A stretch of 64,000 bases of DNA from Pseudomonas brassicacearum (GCF_003732265.1 NZ_MOBK01000007.1:62001-126000); one strand, 5' to 3'; positions 40,368 through 49,014 are shown, counted from the first letter of the stretch. Made by a program: numbers and translations. The notes: generated from the letters alone by a model not told the origin.

Positions 40368-41321
40368 ATGAGCGTTCGCGTCGGGATTGTCATGGATCCT
40401 ATTGCCAGCATCTCCTATAAAAAGGATAGCTCGCTGGCCATGCTGCTGGCTGCGCAGAAGCGCGGCTGGGAACTGTTCTATATGGAACAGCGCGATTTGT
40501 ACCAAGGTGAAGGTGAAGCACGGGCGCGGATGCGTCCGCTGAAAGTCTTCGCCAACCCGGAAAAATGGTTCGAACTGGAAGCCGAGACCGACGCGCTGCT
40601 GAGCGATCTGGACGTGATCCTGATGCGCAAGGATCCGCCGTTCGACATGGAATTCGTGTACTCCACCTACCTGCTGGAGCAGGCCGAGCGCGCTGGCGTG
40701 CTGGTGGTCAACAAGCCGCAGAGCCTGCGTGACTGCAACGAAAAGCTGTTCGCCACGCTGTTCCCGCAATGCACGCCGCCGACCGTGGTCAGCCGTCGCG
40801 CCGATGTGCTGCGTGAATTCGCCGCCAAACACGGCGACGTGATCCTCAAGCCGCTGGACGGCATGGGCGGCACTTCGATTTTCCGTCACCGCGCCGGCGA
40901 CCCGAACCTGTCGGTGATTCTGGAAACCCTGACCGCGCTGGGCACCCAGCAGATCATGGGCCAGGCTTACCTGCCGGCGATCAAGGACGGCGACAAGCGC
41001 ATTCTGATGATCGACGGCGAGCCGGTGGATTACTGCCTGGCGCGAATTCCTGCCGCTGGCGAAACCCGTGGCAACCTCGCGGCCGGCGGTCGTGGCGAAG
41101 CTCGCCCGTTGACCGACAAGGATCGCTGGATCGCCGCCCAAGTGGGCCCGACCCTGCGCGAGAAAGGCCTGTTGTTCGTGGGTCTGGACGTGATCGGCGA
41201 GCACCTGACCGAAATCAACGTCACCAGCCCGACGTGCATTCGCGAGATTGATAACGCGTTCGGCACCGACATCGGTGGCCTGCTGATGGATGCCATCGAT
41301 CAGAAGCTCAAGGCTCGTTGA
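40368..41321 (+). CDS. gshB: glutathione synthetase
   Basis: GshB joins gamma-glutamylcysteine and glycine using ATP. The 317-residue protein is a complete ATP-grasp enzyme: VRVGIVMDPIASISYKKDSS at the start, KPLDGMGGTSIFR as the ATP-binding loop, and EINVTSPTCIREIDN near the C-terminus. CGAGGA lies upstream of the ATG. A strong terminator separates it from tonB3. Confidence 0.97.
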   Translation: MSVRVGIVMDPIASISYKKDSSLAMLLAAQKRGWELFYMEQRDLYQGEGEARARMRPLKVFANPEKWFELEAETDALLSDLDVILMRKDPPFDMEFVYSTYLLEQAERAGVLVVNKPQSLRDCNEKLFATLFPQCTPPTVVSRRADVLREFAAKHGDVILKPLDGMGGTSIFRHRAGDPNLSVILETLTALGTQQIMGQAYLPAIKDGDKRILMIDGEPVDYCLARIPAAGETRGNLAAGGRGEARPLTDKDRWIAAQVGPTLREKGLLFVGLDVIGEHLTEINVTSPTCIREIDNAFGTDIGGLLMDAIDQKLKAR

Positions 41322-41340
41322 TATAGAACACCCAAGATGA

Positions 41341-41395
41341 AACCAACATTGCGTTATCATGCGCGGCCTGTGAAAAACGCGATGTTGGTTTTTTT
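41341..41395 (+). terminator. intrinsic terminator between gshB and tonB3, abutting the tonB3 start
   Basis: AACCAACATTGCGTT (41341-41355) pairs with AACGCGATGTTGGTT (41376-41390), one G-T pair in 15, followed by a seven-T run. Only GTC separates the T run from the tonB3 ATG at 41399. Confidence 0.9.
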
Positions 41396-41398
41396 GTC

Positions 41399-42298
41399 AT
41401 GACACTTCCGTCCGATCTGCCCGCTGAACTCGCCCATCGTGGCGTGCGCCCGGCCGATCGCCTCGGTTTTACCCTGTTTCTGGCGGCGTTGATTCACCTG
41501 GCGTTGCTGTTGGGCGTCGGCTTTACGATGGTCGAGCCCAAACAGATCAGCAGAACCCTGGAAATCACCCTCGCCACCTTCAAGAGCGAAAAAAAGCCCG
41601 AAAAAGCTGATTTCCTCGCCCAGGAAAATCAGCAAGGCAGCGGCACCCTGGACAAAAAGGCCATTCCCAAGACCACCGAGGTCGCGCCGTTCCAGGACAA
41701 CAAGGTGCAGAAAGTCACGCCACCGCCCGCCGCCAAGCCTGAAGTACAAGAAGCGCCGCCCAAGGCTGCCGTGACGACCATCGCACCGAAGCCGAAAAAA
41801 GCCCCGGCCAAGAACGAAGAGGTCAAACCGCAAACCAAAGCGGAGGTGGCCGCGCCGACGTTTGACAGTTCCCAGCTGTCCAGCGACATCGCCAGCCTCG
41901 AAGCGGAACTGGCCAACGAACAACAGTTGTACGCCAAGCGCCCGCGCATCCACCGCCTAAGCGCTGCTTCGACCATGAAAGACAAAGGCGCCTGGTATAA
42001 GGACGAATGGCGCAAGAAGGTCGAGCGCATCGGCAACCTCAACTACCCCGATGAAGCCCGCCGCCAACAGATTTACGGCAATTTGCGCTTGATGGTCTCG
42101 ATCAACCGCGATGGCTCGCTGTATGAAGTGCTGGTGCTGGAGTCGTCCGGGCAGCCGTTGCTGGATCAGGCGGCGCAGCGGATCGTCAGGCTCGCGGCAC
42201 CGTTTGCGCCGTTTACCGGGGACCTTTCGGACATCGACCGCCTGGAAATCATCCGCACGTGGAAGTTTGCGCGTGGGGACAGACTGTCCAGTAACTGA
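41399..42298 (+). CDS. tonB3: TonB-family energy transducer TonB3
   Basis: The 299-residue protein has a short cytoplasmic N-terminus, one membrane anchor (about 23-45, FTLFLAALIHLALLLGVGF), a Lys/Pro/Ala-rich periplasmic linker and a C-terminal TonB domain (NLNYPDEARRQQIYGNLRLM). Between gshB and yqgE this is the position of P. aeruginosa tonB3, which is needed for twitching motility and pilus assembly rather than classic iron uptake; no exbB/exbD genes are nearby. The ATG lacks a visible ribosome-binding site because a terminator occupies that position. Confidence 0.88.
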   Translation: MTLPSDLPAELAHRGVRPADRLGFTLFLAALIHLALLLGVGFTMVEPKQISRTLEITLATFKSEKKPEKADFLAQENQQGSGTLDKKAIPKTTEVAPFQDNKVQKVTPPPAAKPEVQEAPPKAAVTTIAPKPKKAPAKNEEVKPQTKAEVAAPTFDSSQLSSDIASLEAELANEQQLYAKRPRIHRLSAASTMKDKGAWYKDEWRKKVERIGNLNYPDEARRQQIYGNLRLMVSINRDGSLYEVLVLESSGQPLLDQAAQRIVRLAAPFAPFTGDLSDIDRLEIIRTWKFARGDRLSSN

Positions 42299-42313
42299 CC
42301 CACACAAATCCCC

Positions 42314-42403
42314 TGTGGGAGCGGGCTTGCTCGCGAAGGTGTGGTGTCAGTCGACATCAGTGTTGAATGATTAACCGCATTCGCGAGCAAGCCCGCTCCC
42401 ACA
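42314..42403. repeat. REPIN 11: class B pair between tonB3 and yqgE
   Basis: Outward TGTGGG ends; spacer contains GTCGACATCAGTGTTGAATG, nearly self-complementary, as in REPINs 5, 10 and 15. Confidence 0.95.
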
Positions 42404-42478
42404 TTTAAGCTGTGTCGACTGCCAAATTGCGGCATCCCCAGCTTGTCAGTTTGCCCCTCCAACGCCACACTAGCGCTC

Positions 42479-43051
42479 ATGAAGAACGTCAGCCCCAGCT
42501 ACCTCAAGCATCACTTCCTGATCGCCATGCCTCACATGGCCGACCCGAACTTTGCGCACACCTTGACCTACATCGTCGAGCACACCGCCAATGGTGCCAT
42601 GGGGCTGGTGATCAACCGCCCGCAAGACCTGAATCTGGCCGAGATCCTCGAGCAACTGCGCCCGGACATCGAGCCACCCGCGCTGTGCCGGCATGTGCCG
42701 ATTTTCATCGGCGGCCCGGTGCAGACCGATCGCGGTTTTGTCCTGCATCCCAAGGGCCAGAGCTATCAGGCGACCGTTGATCTGGAAGACCAACTGTCCC
42801 TGTCCACTTCCCAGGACGTGCTGTTCGCCATCGCCGACGGCGTGGGCCCGGCGAAAAGCCTGATCGCCCTCGGGTACGCGGGCTGGGAACCCGGCCAGCT
42901 GGATGCCGAACTGGCGCAGAACGCCTGGCTGACCTGCCCGTACGCCGCCGACATCCTGTTCAACACCAGCAGCGAACTGCGCCTTGAAGCGGCGGCTAAG
43001 CACCTCGGCGTTAACCTCAGCCTGCTGACCAGCCAGGCGGGGCACGCCTGA
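42479..43051 (+). CDS. yqgE: UPF0301 protein YqgE
   Basis: The 190-residue protein has the UPF0301/DUF179 pattern: LKHHFLIAMPHMADPNFAHT, GLVINRPQDLNLAEIL and the central FIGGPVQTDRGFVLH. The fold is known in the family but the function is not. The stop overlaps the ruvX ATG (TGATG), so the two are translationally coupled, a pairing conserved in gamma-proteobacteria. I chose the ATG at 42479 over an upstream in-frame start because it begins at the family motif. Confidence 0.93.
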   Translation: MKNVSPSYLKHHFLIAMPHMADPNFAHTLTYIVEHTANGAMGLVINRPQDLNLAEILEQLRPDIEPPALCRHVPIFIGGPVQTDRGFVLHPKGQSYQATVDLEDQLSLSTSQDVLFAIADGVGPAKSLIALGYAGWEPGQLDAELAQNAWLTCPYAADILFNTSSELRLEAAAKHLGVNLSLLTSQAGHA

Positions 43052-43488
43052 TGGCCCTGCGCCTGATTTTGGGTTTTGACTACGGCACCAAACAGATCGG
43101 CGTCGCGGTCGGCCAGGTGATTACCGGCCAGGCCCGCGAGCTGTGCACCTTGAAGGCGCAGAACGGCGTTCCCGACTGGAATCAGGTCGAAGCCCTGATC
43201 AAGGAGTGGAAGCCTGACGCCGTAGTGGTCGGCCTGCCCCTGAACATGGACGGCACCCCGAGCGACATGTGCCTGCGCGCGGAAAAATTCGCCCGCCGCC
43301 TGAATGGCCGCTACAACCTGCCCTTCTATACCCACGACGAACGCTTGACCACGTTTGAAGCCAAAGGCGAGCGACGTGACCGCGGCGGGCAAAAAGGCAG
43401 TTACCGCGACAACCCGGTCGACGCCATTGCCGCCGCACTGCTGCTGCAAGGCTGGCTCGATGAGAACAGCGCGCTGTTCGAGTCCTGA
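43051..43488 (+). CDS. ruvX: Holliday junction resolvase-like protein RuvX/YqgF
   Basis: The 145-residue protein has an RNase H-like fold with the first catalytic aspartate in LGFDYGTKQIGVAVG, VVGLPLNMDGTPSDM in the centre and a C-terminal DAIAAALLLQGWL. Family members process the 5' end of 16S rRNA precursor and have also been linked to Holliday junctions. It overlaps yqgE by one base. pyrR follows after a 99-base gap. Confidence 0.93.
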   Translation: MALRLILGFDYGTKQIGVAVGQVITGQARELCTLKAQNGVPDWNQVEALIKEWKPDAVVVGLPLNMDGTPSDMCLRAEKFARRLNGRYNLPFYTHDERLTTFEAKGERRDRGGQKGSYRDNPVDAIAAALLLQGWLDENSALFES

Positions 43489-43536
43489 AGCAACGAATCC
43501 TCAAGAGCCGCCGCAAGCGACTCTCTATAGCGACAA

Positions 43537-43570
43537 CCCGAGCCACCCTTCAAGCAGCATCCGGCTCGGG
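43537..43570 (+). promoter_or_regulatory. inverted repeat in the pyrR leader
   Basis: CCCGAGCC and GGCTCGGG are separated by 18 bases and end just before the AAGGAG ribosome-binding site of pyrR. It could form a leader hairpin. There is no T tract, so it is not an intrinsic terminator. A role in pyrimidine control is speculative. Confidence 0.35.
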
Positions 43571-43587
43571 CCCAAGAAGGAGCAACC

Positions 43588-44091
43588 ATGAGCCTGCCCA
43601 ATCCCGCCGAACTGATCAGCCAGATGGCGATCCGGCTTGACGCCTATCTGGCCAAACGTGGCATCAGCGAACCGCGTTACATCGGTATCCGTACCGGCGG
43701 CGTCTGGGTCGCCCAGGCGTTGCTCGAAGAACTGGGCAGCGACTCGCCGCTCGGCACCCTGGACGTGTCCTTCTACCGTGACGATTTCAGCCAGAATGGC
43801 CTGCACCCGCAGGTGCGCCCGTCGGCACTGCCGTTCGAGATCGAAGGCCAGCACCTGGTGCTGATCGACGACGTGCTCATGAGCGGCCGGACCATCCGCG
43901 CCGCCATGAACGAACTGTTCGACTACGGCCGCCCGGCCAGCGTAACGCTGGTCTGCCTGCTGGACCTCGACGCCGGCGAGTTGCCGATCAGCCCGAATGT
44001 GGTCGGCGCAACGCTGTCGCTGGCCGCCCACGAGCGGGTCAAGCTGTCCGGCCCCGAGCTCAAGCTTGAACTGCAAGACCTCGCCCTTTAA
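43588..44091 (+). CDS. pyrR: PyrR, pyrimidine operon regulator / uracil phosphoribosyltransferase family
   Basis: The 167-residue protein is a type I phosphoribosyltransferase with the PRPP loop VLIDDVLMSGRTIRAAM and the N-terminal RYIGIRTGGVWVA. In Bacillus this protein attenuates pyr mRNA; in Pseudomonas its regulatory part is less clear. AAGGAG lies seven bases before the ATG. pyrB follows 27 bases downstream, giving pyrR-pyrB-pyrC'. Confidence 0.93.
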   Translation: MSLPNPAELISQMAIRLDAYLAKRGISEPRYIGIRTGGVWVAQALLEELGSDSPLGTLDVSFYRDDFSQNGLHPQVRPSALPFEIEGQHLVLIDDVLMSGRTIRAAMNELFDYGRPASVTLVCLLDLDAGELPISPNVVGATLSLAAHERVKLSGPELKLELQDLAL

Positions 44092-44118
44092 TCCGCCCTA
44101 TTGAGAGTCCCCCTCGCG

Positions 44119-45123
44119 ATGACGCCTCTAGATACCAAGCGCCCGCTGCAGCTCAATGATCAGGGCCAGCTGCGCCACTTCCTCTCGCTCGACGGTTTGC
44201 GCCGCGAGCTGCTGACGGAAATCCTCGACACCGCTGACTCGTTCCTCGAAGTCGGCGCCCGGGCGGTGAAGAAAGTCCCGTTGCTGCGCGGCAAGACCGT
44301 GTGCAACGTGTTCTTCGAAAACTCCACCCGCACCCGCACCACCTTCGAACTCGCCGCCCAGCGGCTGTCGGCGGACGTGATCACCCTGAACGTGTCGACC
44401 TCGTCGGCCAGCAAGGGCGAAACCCTGCTCGACACCCTGCGCAACCTGGAAGCCATGGCCGCCGACATGTTTGTCGTGCGTCACGGTGACTCCGGCGCCG
44501 CGCACTTCATCGCCGAACATGTGTGCCCGCAAGTGGCGATCATCAACGGCGGCGACGGCCGGCACGCGCACCCGACGCAGGGCATGCTCGACATGCTGAC
44601 GATCCGTCGTCACAAGGGCGGCTTCGAAAACCTCTCGGTGGCCATCGTCGGCGACATCCTGCACTCGCGGGTGGCACGTTCGAACATGCTGGCGCTGAAA
44701 ACCCTCGGTTGCCCGGACATCCGCGTGATCGCACCGAAAACCCTGCTGCCGATCGGCGTCGAGCAATACGGCGTGAAGGTCTACACCGACATGACCGAAG
44801 GCCTGAAAGACGTCGACGTGGTGATCATGCTGCGCCTGCAACGCGAGCGCATGGCCGGTGGCCTGTTGCCGAGCGAGGGCGAGTTCTACCGCCTGTTCGG
44901 CCTGACCACCGCGCGCCTGGCCGGGGCCAAACCCGATTGCATCGTCATGCACCCTGGGCCGATCAACCGCGGGGTGGAGATTGAGTCGGCGGTGGCCGAC
45001 GGTCCGCACTCGGTGATCCTCAACCAGGTCACCTACGGTATTGCGATTCGTATGGCCGTGCTGTCCATGGCCATGAGCGGGCAAACAGCCCAGCGCCAAT
45101 TCGAGCAGGAGAACGCCCAGTGA
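44119..45123 (+). CDS. pyrB: aspartate carbamoyltransferase catalytic subunit
   Basis: PyrB condenses carbamoyl phosphate and aspartate, the first committed step of pyrimidine synthesis. The 334-residue protein has FFENSTRTRTTFELAAQRL (carbamoyl phosphate site), GDGRHAHPTQGMLD and MLRLQRERM. Length and the N-terminal extension MTPLDTKRPLQLNDQGQLRH fit the Pseudomonas type, which forms a dodecamer with an inactive dihydroorotase. It overlaps pyrC' by four bases. The ATG at 44119 was preferred over a TTG six codons upstream. Confidence 0.97.
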   Translation: MTPLDTKRPLQLNDQGQLRHFLSLDGLRRELLTEILDTADSFLEVGARAVKKVPLLRGKTVCNVFFENSTRTRTTFELAAQRLSADVITLNVSTSSASKGETLLDTLRNLEAMAADMFVVRHGDSGAAHFIAEHVCPQVAIINGGDGRHAHPTQGMLDMLTIRRHKGGFENLSVAIVGDILHSRVARSNMLALKTLGCPDIRVIAPKTLLPIGVEQYGVKVYTDMTEGLKDVDVVIMLRLQRERMAGGLLPSEGEFYRLFGLTTARLAGAKPDCIVMHPGPINRGVEIESAVADGPHSVILNQVTYGIAIRMAVLSMAMSGQTAQRQFEQENAQ

Positions 45124-46391
45124 AGCTCAGCATTCTCGGCGCACGCGTGATTGATCCGGCCTCTGGCCTGGATAAAGTGACTGATATCCACATTGAAGCC
45201 TGCAAGATCGTCGCCCTCGGCGCCGCGCCAGCCGGTTTTGTCGCGGTCGACACCCTCGATGCCCAAGGCCTGGTGGCCGCTCCCGGGCTGGTTGACCTGA
45301 ACGTCGCCCTGCGCGAGCCGGGCTACAGCCGCAAAGGCTCGATCATCAGCGAAACCCGCGCCGCAGCCGCCGGCGGCGTGACCAGCCTGTGCTGCCCGCC
45401 GAAAACCAAACCGGTGCTGGACACCTCGGCCGTGGCCGAACTGATCCTCGACCGCGCCCGTGAAGCCGGCAACGCCAAGGTCTTCCCGATCGGCGCTCTG
45501 AGCAAAGGCCTCGACGGCGAACAGCTGGCCGAGCTCGTTGCCCTGCGCGATGCCGGTTGCGTAGCCTTCGGCAACGGCCTGGACAGTTTCCGCAACACCC
45601 GCACCCTGTGCCGGGCACTGGAATACGCAGCGACGTTCGACCTGACGGTGATTTTCAACTCGCAGGACCACGACCTGGCCGAAGGTGGTCTGGCCCATGA
45701 AGGCCCGACCGCCAGTTTCCTCGGTTTGCCGGGCATTCCGGAAACCGCTGAAACCGTGGCCCTGGCCCGTGACCTGTTGCTGGTCGAGCAAAGCGGCGTA
45801 CGCGCGCACTTCAGCCAGCTCACCAGCGCTCGCGGCGTGGCCCTGATCGCTCAGGCCCAGGCCCGTGGACTGCCGGTGACCGCCGATGTGGCGTTGTATC
45901 AGCTAATCCTGACCGATGAAGCTTTGATTGACTTCAGCAGCCTCTACCACGTCCAGCCGCCGCTGCGCACCCGCGCCGACCGCGACGGCCTGCGTGCGGC
46001 TGTGAAATCGGGGGTGATCTCGGCCATCTCCAGCCATCACCAACCGCATGAACGGGATGCCAAACTGGCGCCGTTCGGCGCGACGGAGCCGGGCATCAGC
46101 AGTGTTGAATTGCTGCTGCCGCTGGCGATGACGCTGGTGGAGGATGGTTTGCTGGACCTGCCGACGTTGTTGGCGCGCTTGAGTGCCGGGCCTGCCGAGG
46201 CGCTGCGTTTGCCGGCCGGTAAGCTGGCGGTGGGTGGGCCAGCGGATATCGTGCTGTTCGACCCTGCGGCGTCGACCGTGGCGGGCGAAACCTGGCTGTC
46301 CAAGGGTGAGAACTGCCCGTTCATTGGGCATAGCCTGCCGAGCGTGGTGCGCTACACCTTGGTGGATGGGCGGATTAGCCACCAGGCGTAA
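45120..46391 (+). CDS. inactive dihydroorotase-like subunit PyrC'
   Basis: The 423-residue protein has the amidohydrolase fold of dihydroorotase. However, the metal motif normally HxH reads DLNVALREPGY (N-V-A), so two zinc ligands are missing. Other parts are intact (PPKTKPVLDTSA, ISSHHQPHERDAK). In Pseudomonas such a protein (PyrC' or PyrX) is a structural partner that PyrB needs to assemble. The four-base overlap with pyrB agrees with that. Confidence 0.93.
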   Translation: MKLSILGARVIDPASGLDKVTDIHIEACKIVALGAAPAGFVAVDTLDAQGLVAAPGLVDLNVALREPGYSRKGSIISETRAAAAGGVTSLCCPPKTKPVLDTSAVAELILDRAREAGNAKVFPIGALSKGLDGEQLAELVALRDAGCVAFGNGLDSFRNTRTLCRALEYAATFDLTVIFNSQDHDLAEGGLAHEGPTASFLGLPGIPETAETVALARDLLLVEQSGVRAHFSQLTSARGVALIAQAQARGLPVTADVALYQLILTDEALIDFSSLYHVQPPLRTRADRDGLRAAVKSGVISAISSHHQPHERDAKLAPFGATEPGISSVELLLPLAMTLVEDGLLDLPTLLARLSAGPAEALRLPAGKLAVGGPADIVLFDPAASTVAGETWLSKGENCPFIGHSLPSVVRYTLVDGRISHQA

Positions 46392-46405
46392 TACCGGGTT
46401 GCCTG

Positions 46406-46484
46406 CCTTCGCGAGCAAGCCCGCTCCCACACTAGATTTGTAAACGACACAGATCAAATGTGGGAGCGGGCTTGCTCGCGAAGG
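46406..46484. repeat. REPIN 12: class A pair
   Basis: The spacer begins CTAGATTTG and ends AGATCAAATG, related to REPINs 1 and 6. It lies between the convergent pyrC' and TM2 genes. Confidence 0.95.
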
Positions 46485-46485
46485 C

Positions 46486-46917
46486 TTACTGGAAAGCGCC
46501 TCTGTTCTGCGCGTTACGCACCGAAACCTGGTCATTCAGCGTCCAGAAGTCATACAGCACCCCGACAAAGAACAACCCGCCCGTCACCAGGTACAGCAAT
46601 CCGCTGATCCACTTCCCCTGATACATCCGGTGTACGCCGAACACCCCTAGAAACGTCAGCAGAATCCACGCCACGTTGTATTCGATCGGCCCCGCGGTGA
46701 ACCGAAGGTCCGCTTCACGGTCCATTGCCGGGATCAGAAACAGGTCGATCAGCCAGCCGATTCCCAACAAGCCAAAGGTGAAGAACCAGATCGTCCCGGT
46801 CACCGGCTTGCCGTAATAGAAGCGGTGAGCGCCGGTAAAACCGAAAATCCACAGCAGATAACCGATCACTTTGCTGTGCGTATCTTGATGCGCGGCGGAC
46901 TGTTGATAGCTGTTCAT
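46486..46917 (-). CDS. TM2 domain protein with two TM2 units
   Basis: The 143-residue protein has two tandem TM2 units: GYLLWIFGFTGAHRFYYGK with GLLGIGWLIDLFLIP, and WILLTFLGVFGVHRMYQGK with GGLFFVGVLYDFWTL. Each has paired membrane helices with the G-HR-Y-GK signature between. Function in bacteria is unknown. The first residues (NSYQQSAAHQDTHSK) are cytoplasmic-looking. It diverges from the C40 peptidase gene over a 250-base AT-rich region in which I could not place a firm promoter. Confidence 0.9.
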   Translation of the reverse strand: MNSYQQSAAHQDTHSKVIGYLLWIFGFTGAHRFYYGKPVTGTIWFFTFGLLGIGWLIDLFLIPAMDREADLRFTAGPIEYNVAWILLTFLGVFGVHRMYQGKWISGLLYLVTGGLFFVGVLYDFWTLNDQVSVRNAQNRGAFQ

Positions 46918-47167
46918 GGAGCACCTCGATTCACACGATAGATAAATATTCTTTAAATCTTTGTGACTTTTTTACAGGTTGCCGACGTATGGCAAATGGT
47001 ACCGTGATGTCCGTCAAAGCCTTATAGCACCTGACTTCTGTCCGACAATTGCGTCCATTTGCCGCTTGTTTGGTTCCATTGACCACCAGGTTGAATCGAC
47101 CAACGGCCTCGGAAGGGCAAAAAAAGCTGTTATAAAGTTGCGCGTTCACCTATTCGAGCCCTGCCTA

Positions 47168-47785
47168 ATGCGTCCATTTTTCAAGACATGGCTAACCATT
47201 TGCCTTTTGATGCCACTGGCCGCCCACGCCACCAATCGTGAGCAACGTCTTCCAAACGTTAATGGTTACACCCCAAAATCCCACGTTTCTGCTCCTTCGA
47301 GCAAAAACAAACAAAATGCAAAACACTCGGCCCAGCTGAGTGACAACAGCAAGCTTGTTCCGCCGATGGCGAGCAAGACCAGCAGCAACGTGCTGAGCCG
47401 CGCTGTAAACGTCCTCGGTACGCCTTACCGTTGGGGCGGCAGCAGCCCAAGTAAAGGGTTCGACTGCAGCGGCCTGGTGAAATATGCGTTTAACGACGCC
47501 ACGTTTGACCTGCCGCGCACTTCTAACGCCATGGCCAGCGGTCACGGCGAGAAAGTCGATCGCAGCGATTTGAAGCCGGGCGACCTGATTTTCTTCAACA
47601 TCAAGAGCCGTCGGGTCAATCACGTTGCCATCTACCTGGGCAACGACCGCTTCATCCACGCTCCACGTCGTGGCAAGTCGGTGACCATCGACACGCTGAA
47701 GAAGCCGTACTGGGAAAGCCACTACGTGGTTGCCAAGCGGGTTCTGCCGAAAGAACCGAATCAGATGCGCGTCGTACAGCGCTGA
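47168..47785 (+). CDS. C40 family (NlpC/P60) peptidase
   Basis: The 205-residue protein has a Sec signal (about residues 1-21, ending AAHA). A Ser/Lys/Asn-rich linker to about residue 75 precedes the NlpC/P60 domain: GTPYRWGGSSPSKGFDCSGL with the catalytic Cys, and VNHVAIYLGNDRFIHAP with the catalytic His. It probably cleaves peptidoglycan stem peptides in the periplasm. The ATG was chosen for the signal peptide; its ribosome-binding site is weak. A strong terminator follows. Confidence 0.9.
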   Translation: MRPFFKTWLTICLLMPLAAHATNREQRLPNVNGYTPKSHVSAPSSKNKQNAKHSAQLSDNSKLVPPMASKTSSNVLSRAVNVLGTPYRWGGSSPSKGFDCSGLVKYAFNDATFDLPRTSNAMASGHGEKVDRSDLKPGDLIFFNIKSRRVNHVAIYLGNDRFIHAPRRGKSVTIDTLKKPYWESHYVVAKRVLPKEPNQMRVVQR

Positions 47786-47789
47786 TCCG

Positions 47790-47820
47790 AAAATCCCGGG
47801 CCTGTCCCGGGATTTTTTTT
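47790..47820 (+). terminator. intrinsic terminator after the C40 peptidase gene
   Basis: AAAATCCCGGG pairs with CCCGGGATTTT around CCTGT and runs into eight T, four bases after the stop. Confidence 0.94.
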
Positions 47821-47832
47821 GTGCATGATGAC

Positions 47833-47901
47833 CCTTTCGCGAGCAGGCTCGCTCCCACATGGACTGCATCAATCCTGTGGGAGCGAGCCTGCTCGCGAAG
47901 G
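47833..47901. repeat. REPIN 13: short class A pair, GAGCC variant
   Basis: Same arm variant and near-identical short spacer (ATGGACTGCATCAATCC) as REPIN 2. It lies between the C40 peptidase terminator and the pilT stop. Confidence 0.94.
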
Positions 47902-47922
47902 GGCCCGTGAGAACACCGCACC

Positions 47923-48957
47923 TCAAAAGTTATCCGGCGACCGCGCCTTCTCCCGCGCATGCTCGCGGCTGATCAAGCCCTTGGTCACCAAGTCCTTCAA
48001 GCACATATCCAGCGTCTGCATCCCCAGGTTCCCGCCGGTCTGAATCGACGAGTACATCTGCGCAACCTTGTCTTCGCGGATCAGGTTACGGATCGCCGAC
48101 GTGCCGAGCATGATCTCGTGCGCCGCAATCCGCCCGCCACCGATCTTCTTCACCAGCGACTGCGACACCACCGCCAGCAACGACTCGGACAGCATCGAAC
48201 GCACCATCGACTTCTCATCCCCCGGAAACACATCCACCACCCGGTCGATGGTTTTCGCCGCTGAGGTGGTGTGCAGCGTGCCGAACACCAGATGCCCGGT
48301 CTCGGCGGCGGTCAGCGCCAGGCGGATGGTCTCCAGATCCCGCATCTCCCCCACCAGGATCACGTCCGGGTCTTCCCGCAGCGCCGAACGCAAGGCCGTG
48401 GCGAAACTGCGCGTATCGCGATGCACTTCGCGCTGGTTGATCAGGCATTTGCGCGATTCGTGGACGAACTCGATCGGGTCTTCGATGGTGAGAATGTGGT
48501 GATGGCGATGGTTGTTCAGGTAATCGATCATCGCCGCCAACGTGGTGGACTTGCCAGAGCCGGTCGGCCCCGTCACCAGCACCAGCCCACGCGGCGCGTC
48601 GGTGATTTTGCGAAACACCTCGCCCATGCCGAGGTCGTCCATGCTCAGGACCTTCGACGGAATGGTCCGGAACACGGCGCCTGCGCCACGGTTCTGGTTA
48701 AAGGCGTTTACCCGGAAGCGCGCCACGCCAGGTACTTCAAAAGAAAAATCGGTTTCCAGGTGTTTCTCGAAGTCCACCCGCTGGGTGTCGTTCATGATGT
48801 CGTAGATCAGCGCCTGCACCTGTTTATGGTCCAGGGCCGGCAGGTTGATGCGTCGCACATCGCCGTCGACACGGATCATCGGTGGCAGGCCGGCGGACAA
48901 GTGCAGGTCGGATGCGCCCTGTTTAGCGCTGAAAGCCAGCAGTTCAGTGATATCCAT
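47923..48957 (-). CDS. pilT: type IV pilus retraction ATPase PilT
   Basis: PilT is the hexameric cytoplasmic ATPase that depolymerises pili and powers twitching. The 344-residue protein has Walker A GPTGSGKSTT, the Asp box HHILTIEDPIEFVHE, Walker B VILVGEMRDLETI and the His box HLVFGTLHTTSA. The start MDITELLAFSAKQGASDLHL is the usual PilT N-terminus; an 18-residue extension was discarded. It diverges from yggS over 57 bases. pilU, which normally follows pilT in P. aeruginosa, is absent. Confidence 0.95.
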   Translation of the reverse strand: MDITELLAFSAKQGASDLHLSAGLPPMIRVDGDVRRINLPALDHKQVQALIYDIMNDTQRVDFEKHLETDFSFEVPGVARFRVNAFNQNRGAGAVFRTIPSKVLSMDDLGMGEVFRKITDAPRGLVLVTGPTGSGKSTTLAAMIDYLNNHRHHHILTIEDPIEFVHESRKCLINQREVHRDTRSFATALRSALREDPDVILVGEMRDLETIRLALTAAETGHLVFGTLHTTSAAKTIDRVVDVFPGDEKSMVRSMLSESLLAVVSQSLVKKIGGGRIAAHEIMLGTSAIRNLIREDKVAQMYSSIQTGGNLGMQTLDMCLKDLVTKGLISREHAREKARSPDNF

Positions 48958-49014
48958 AGCGCCCCTCAATTCCAGTAGAATGCCGCGAACCTTCAGACCG
49001 CTGGCGCACATTGA

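Noticed and set aside
41318..41360. TTGATA ... TATCAT considered as a tonB3 promoter
   Set aside because: The boxes are 31 bases apart, too far for sigma-70, and the -10-like part lies in the terminator stem.
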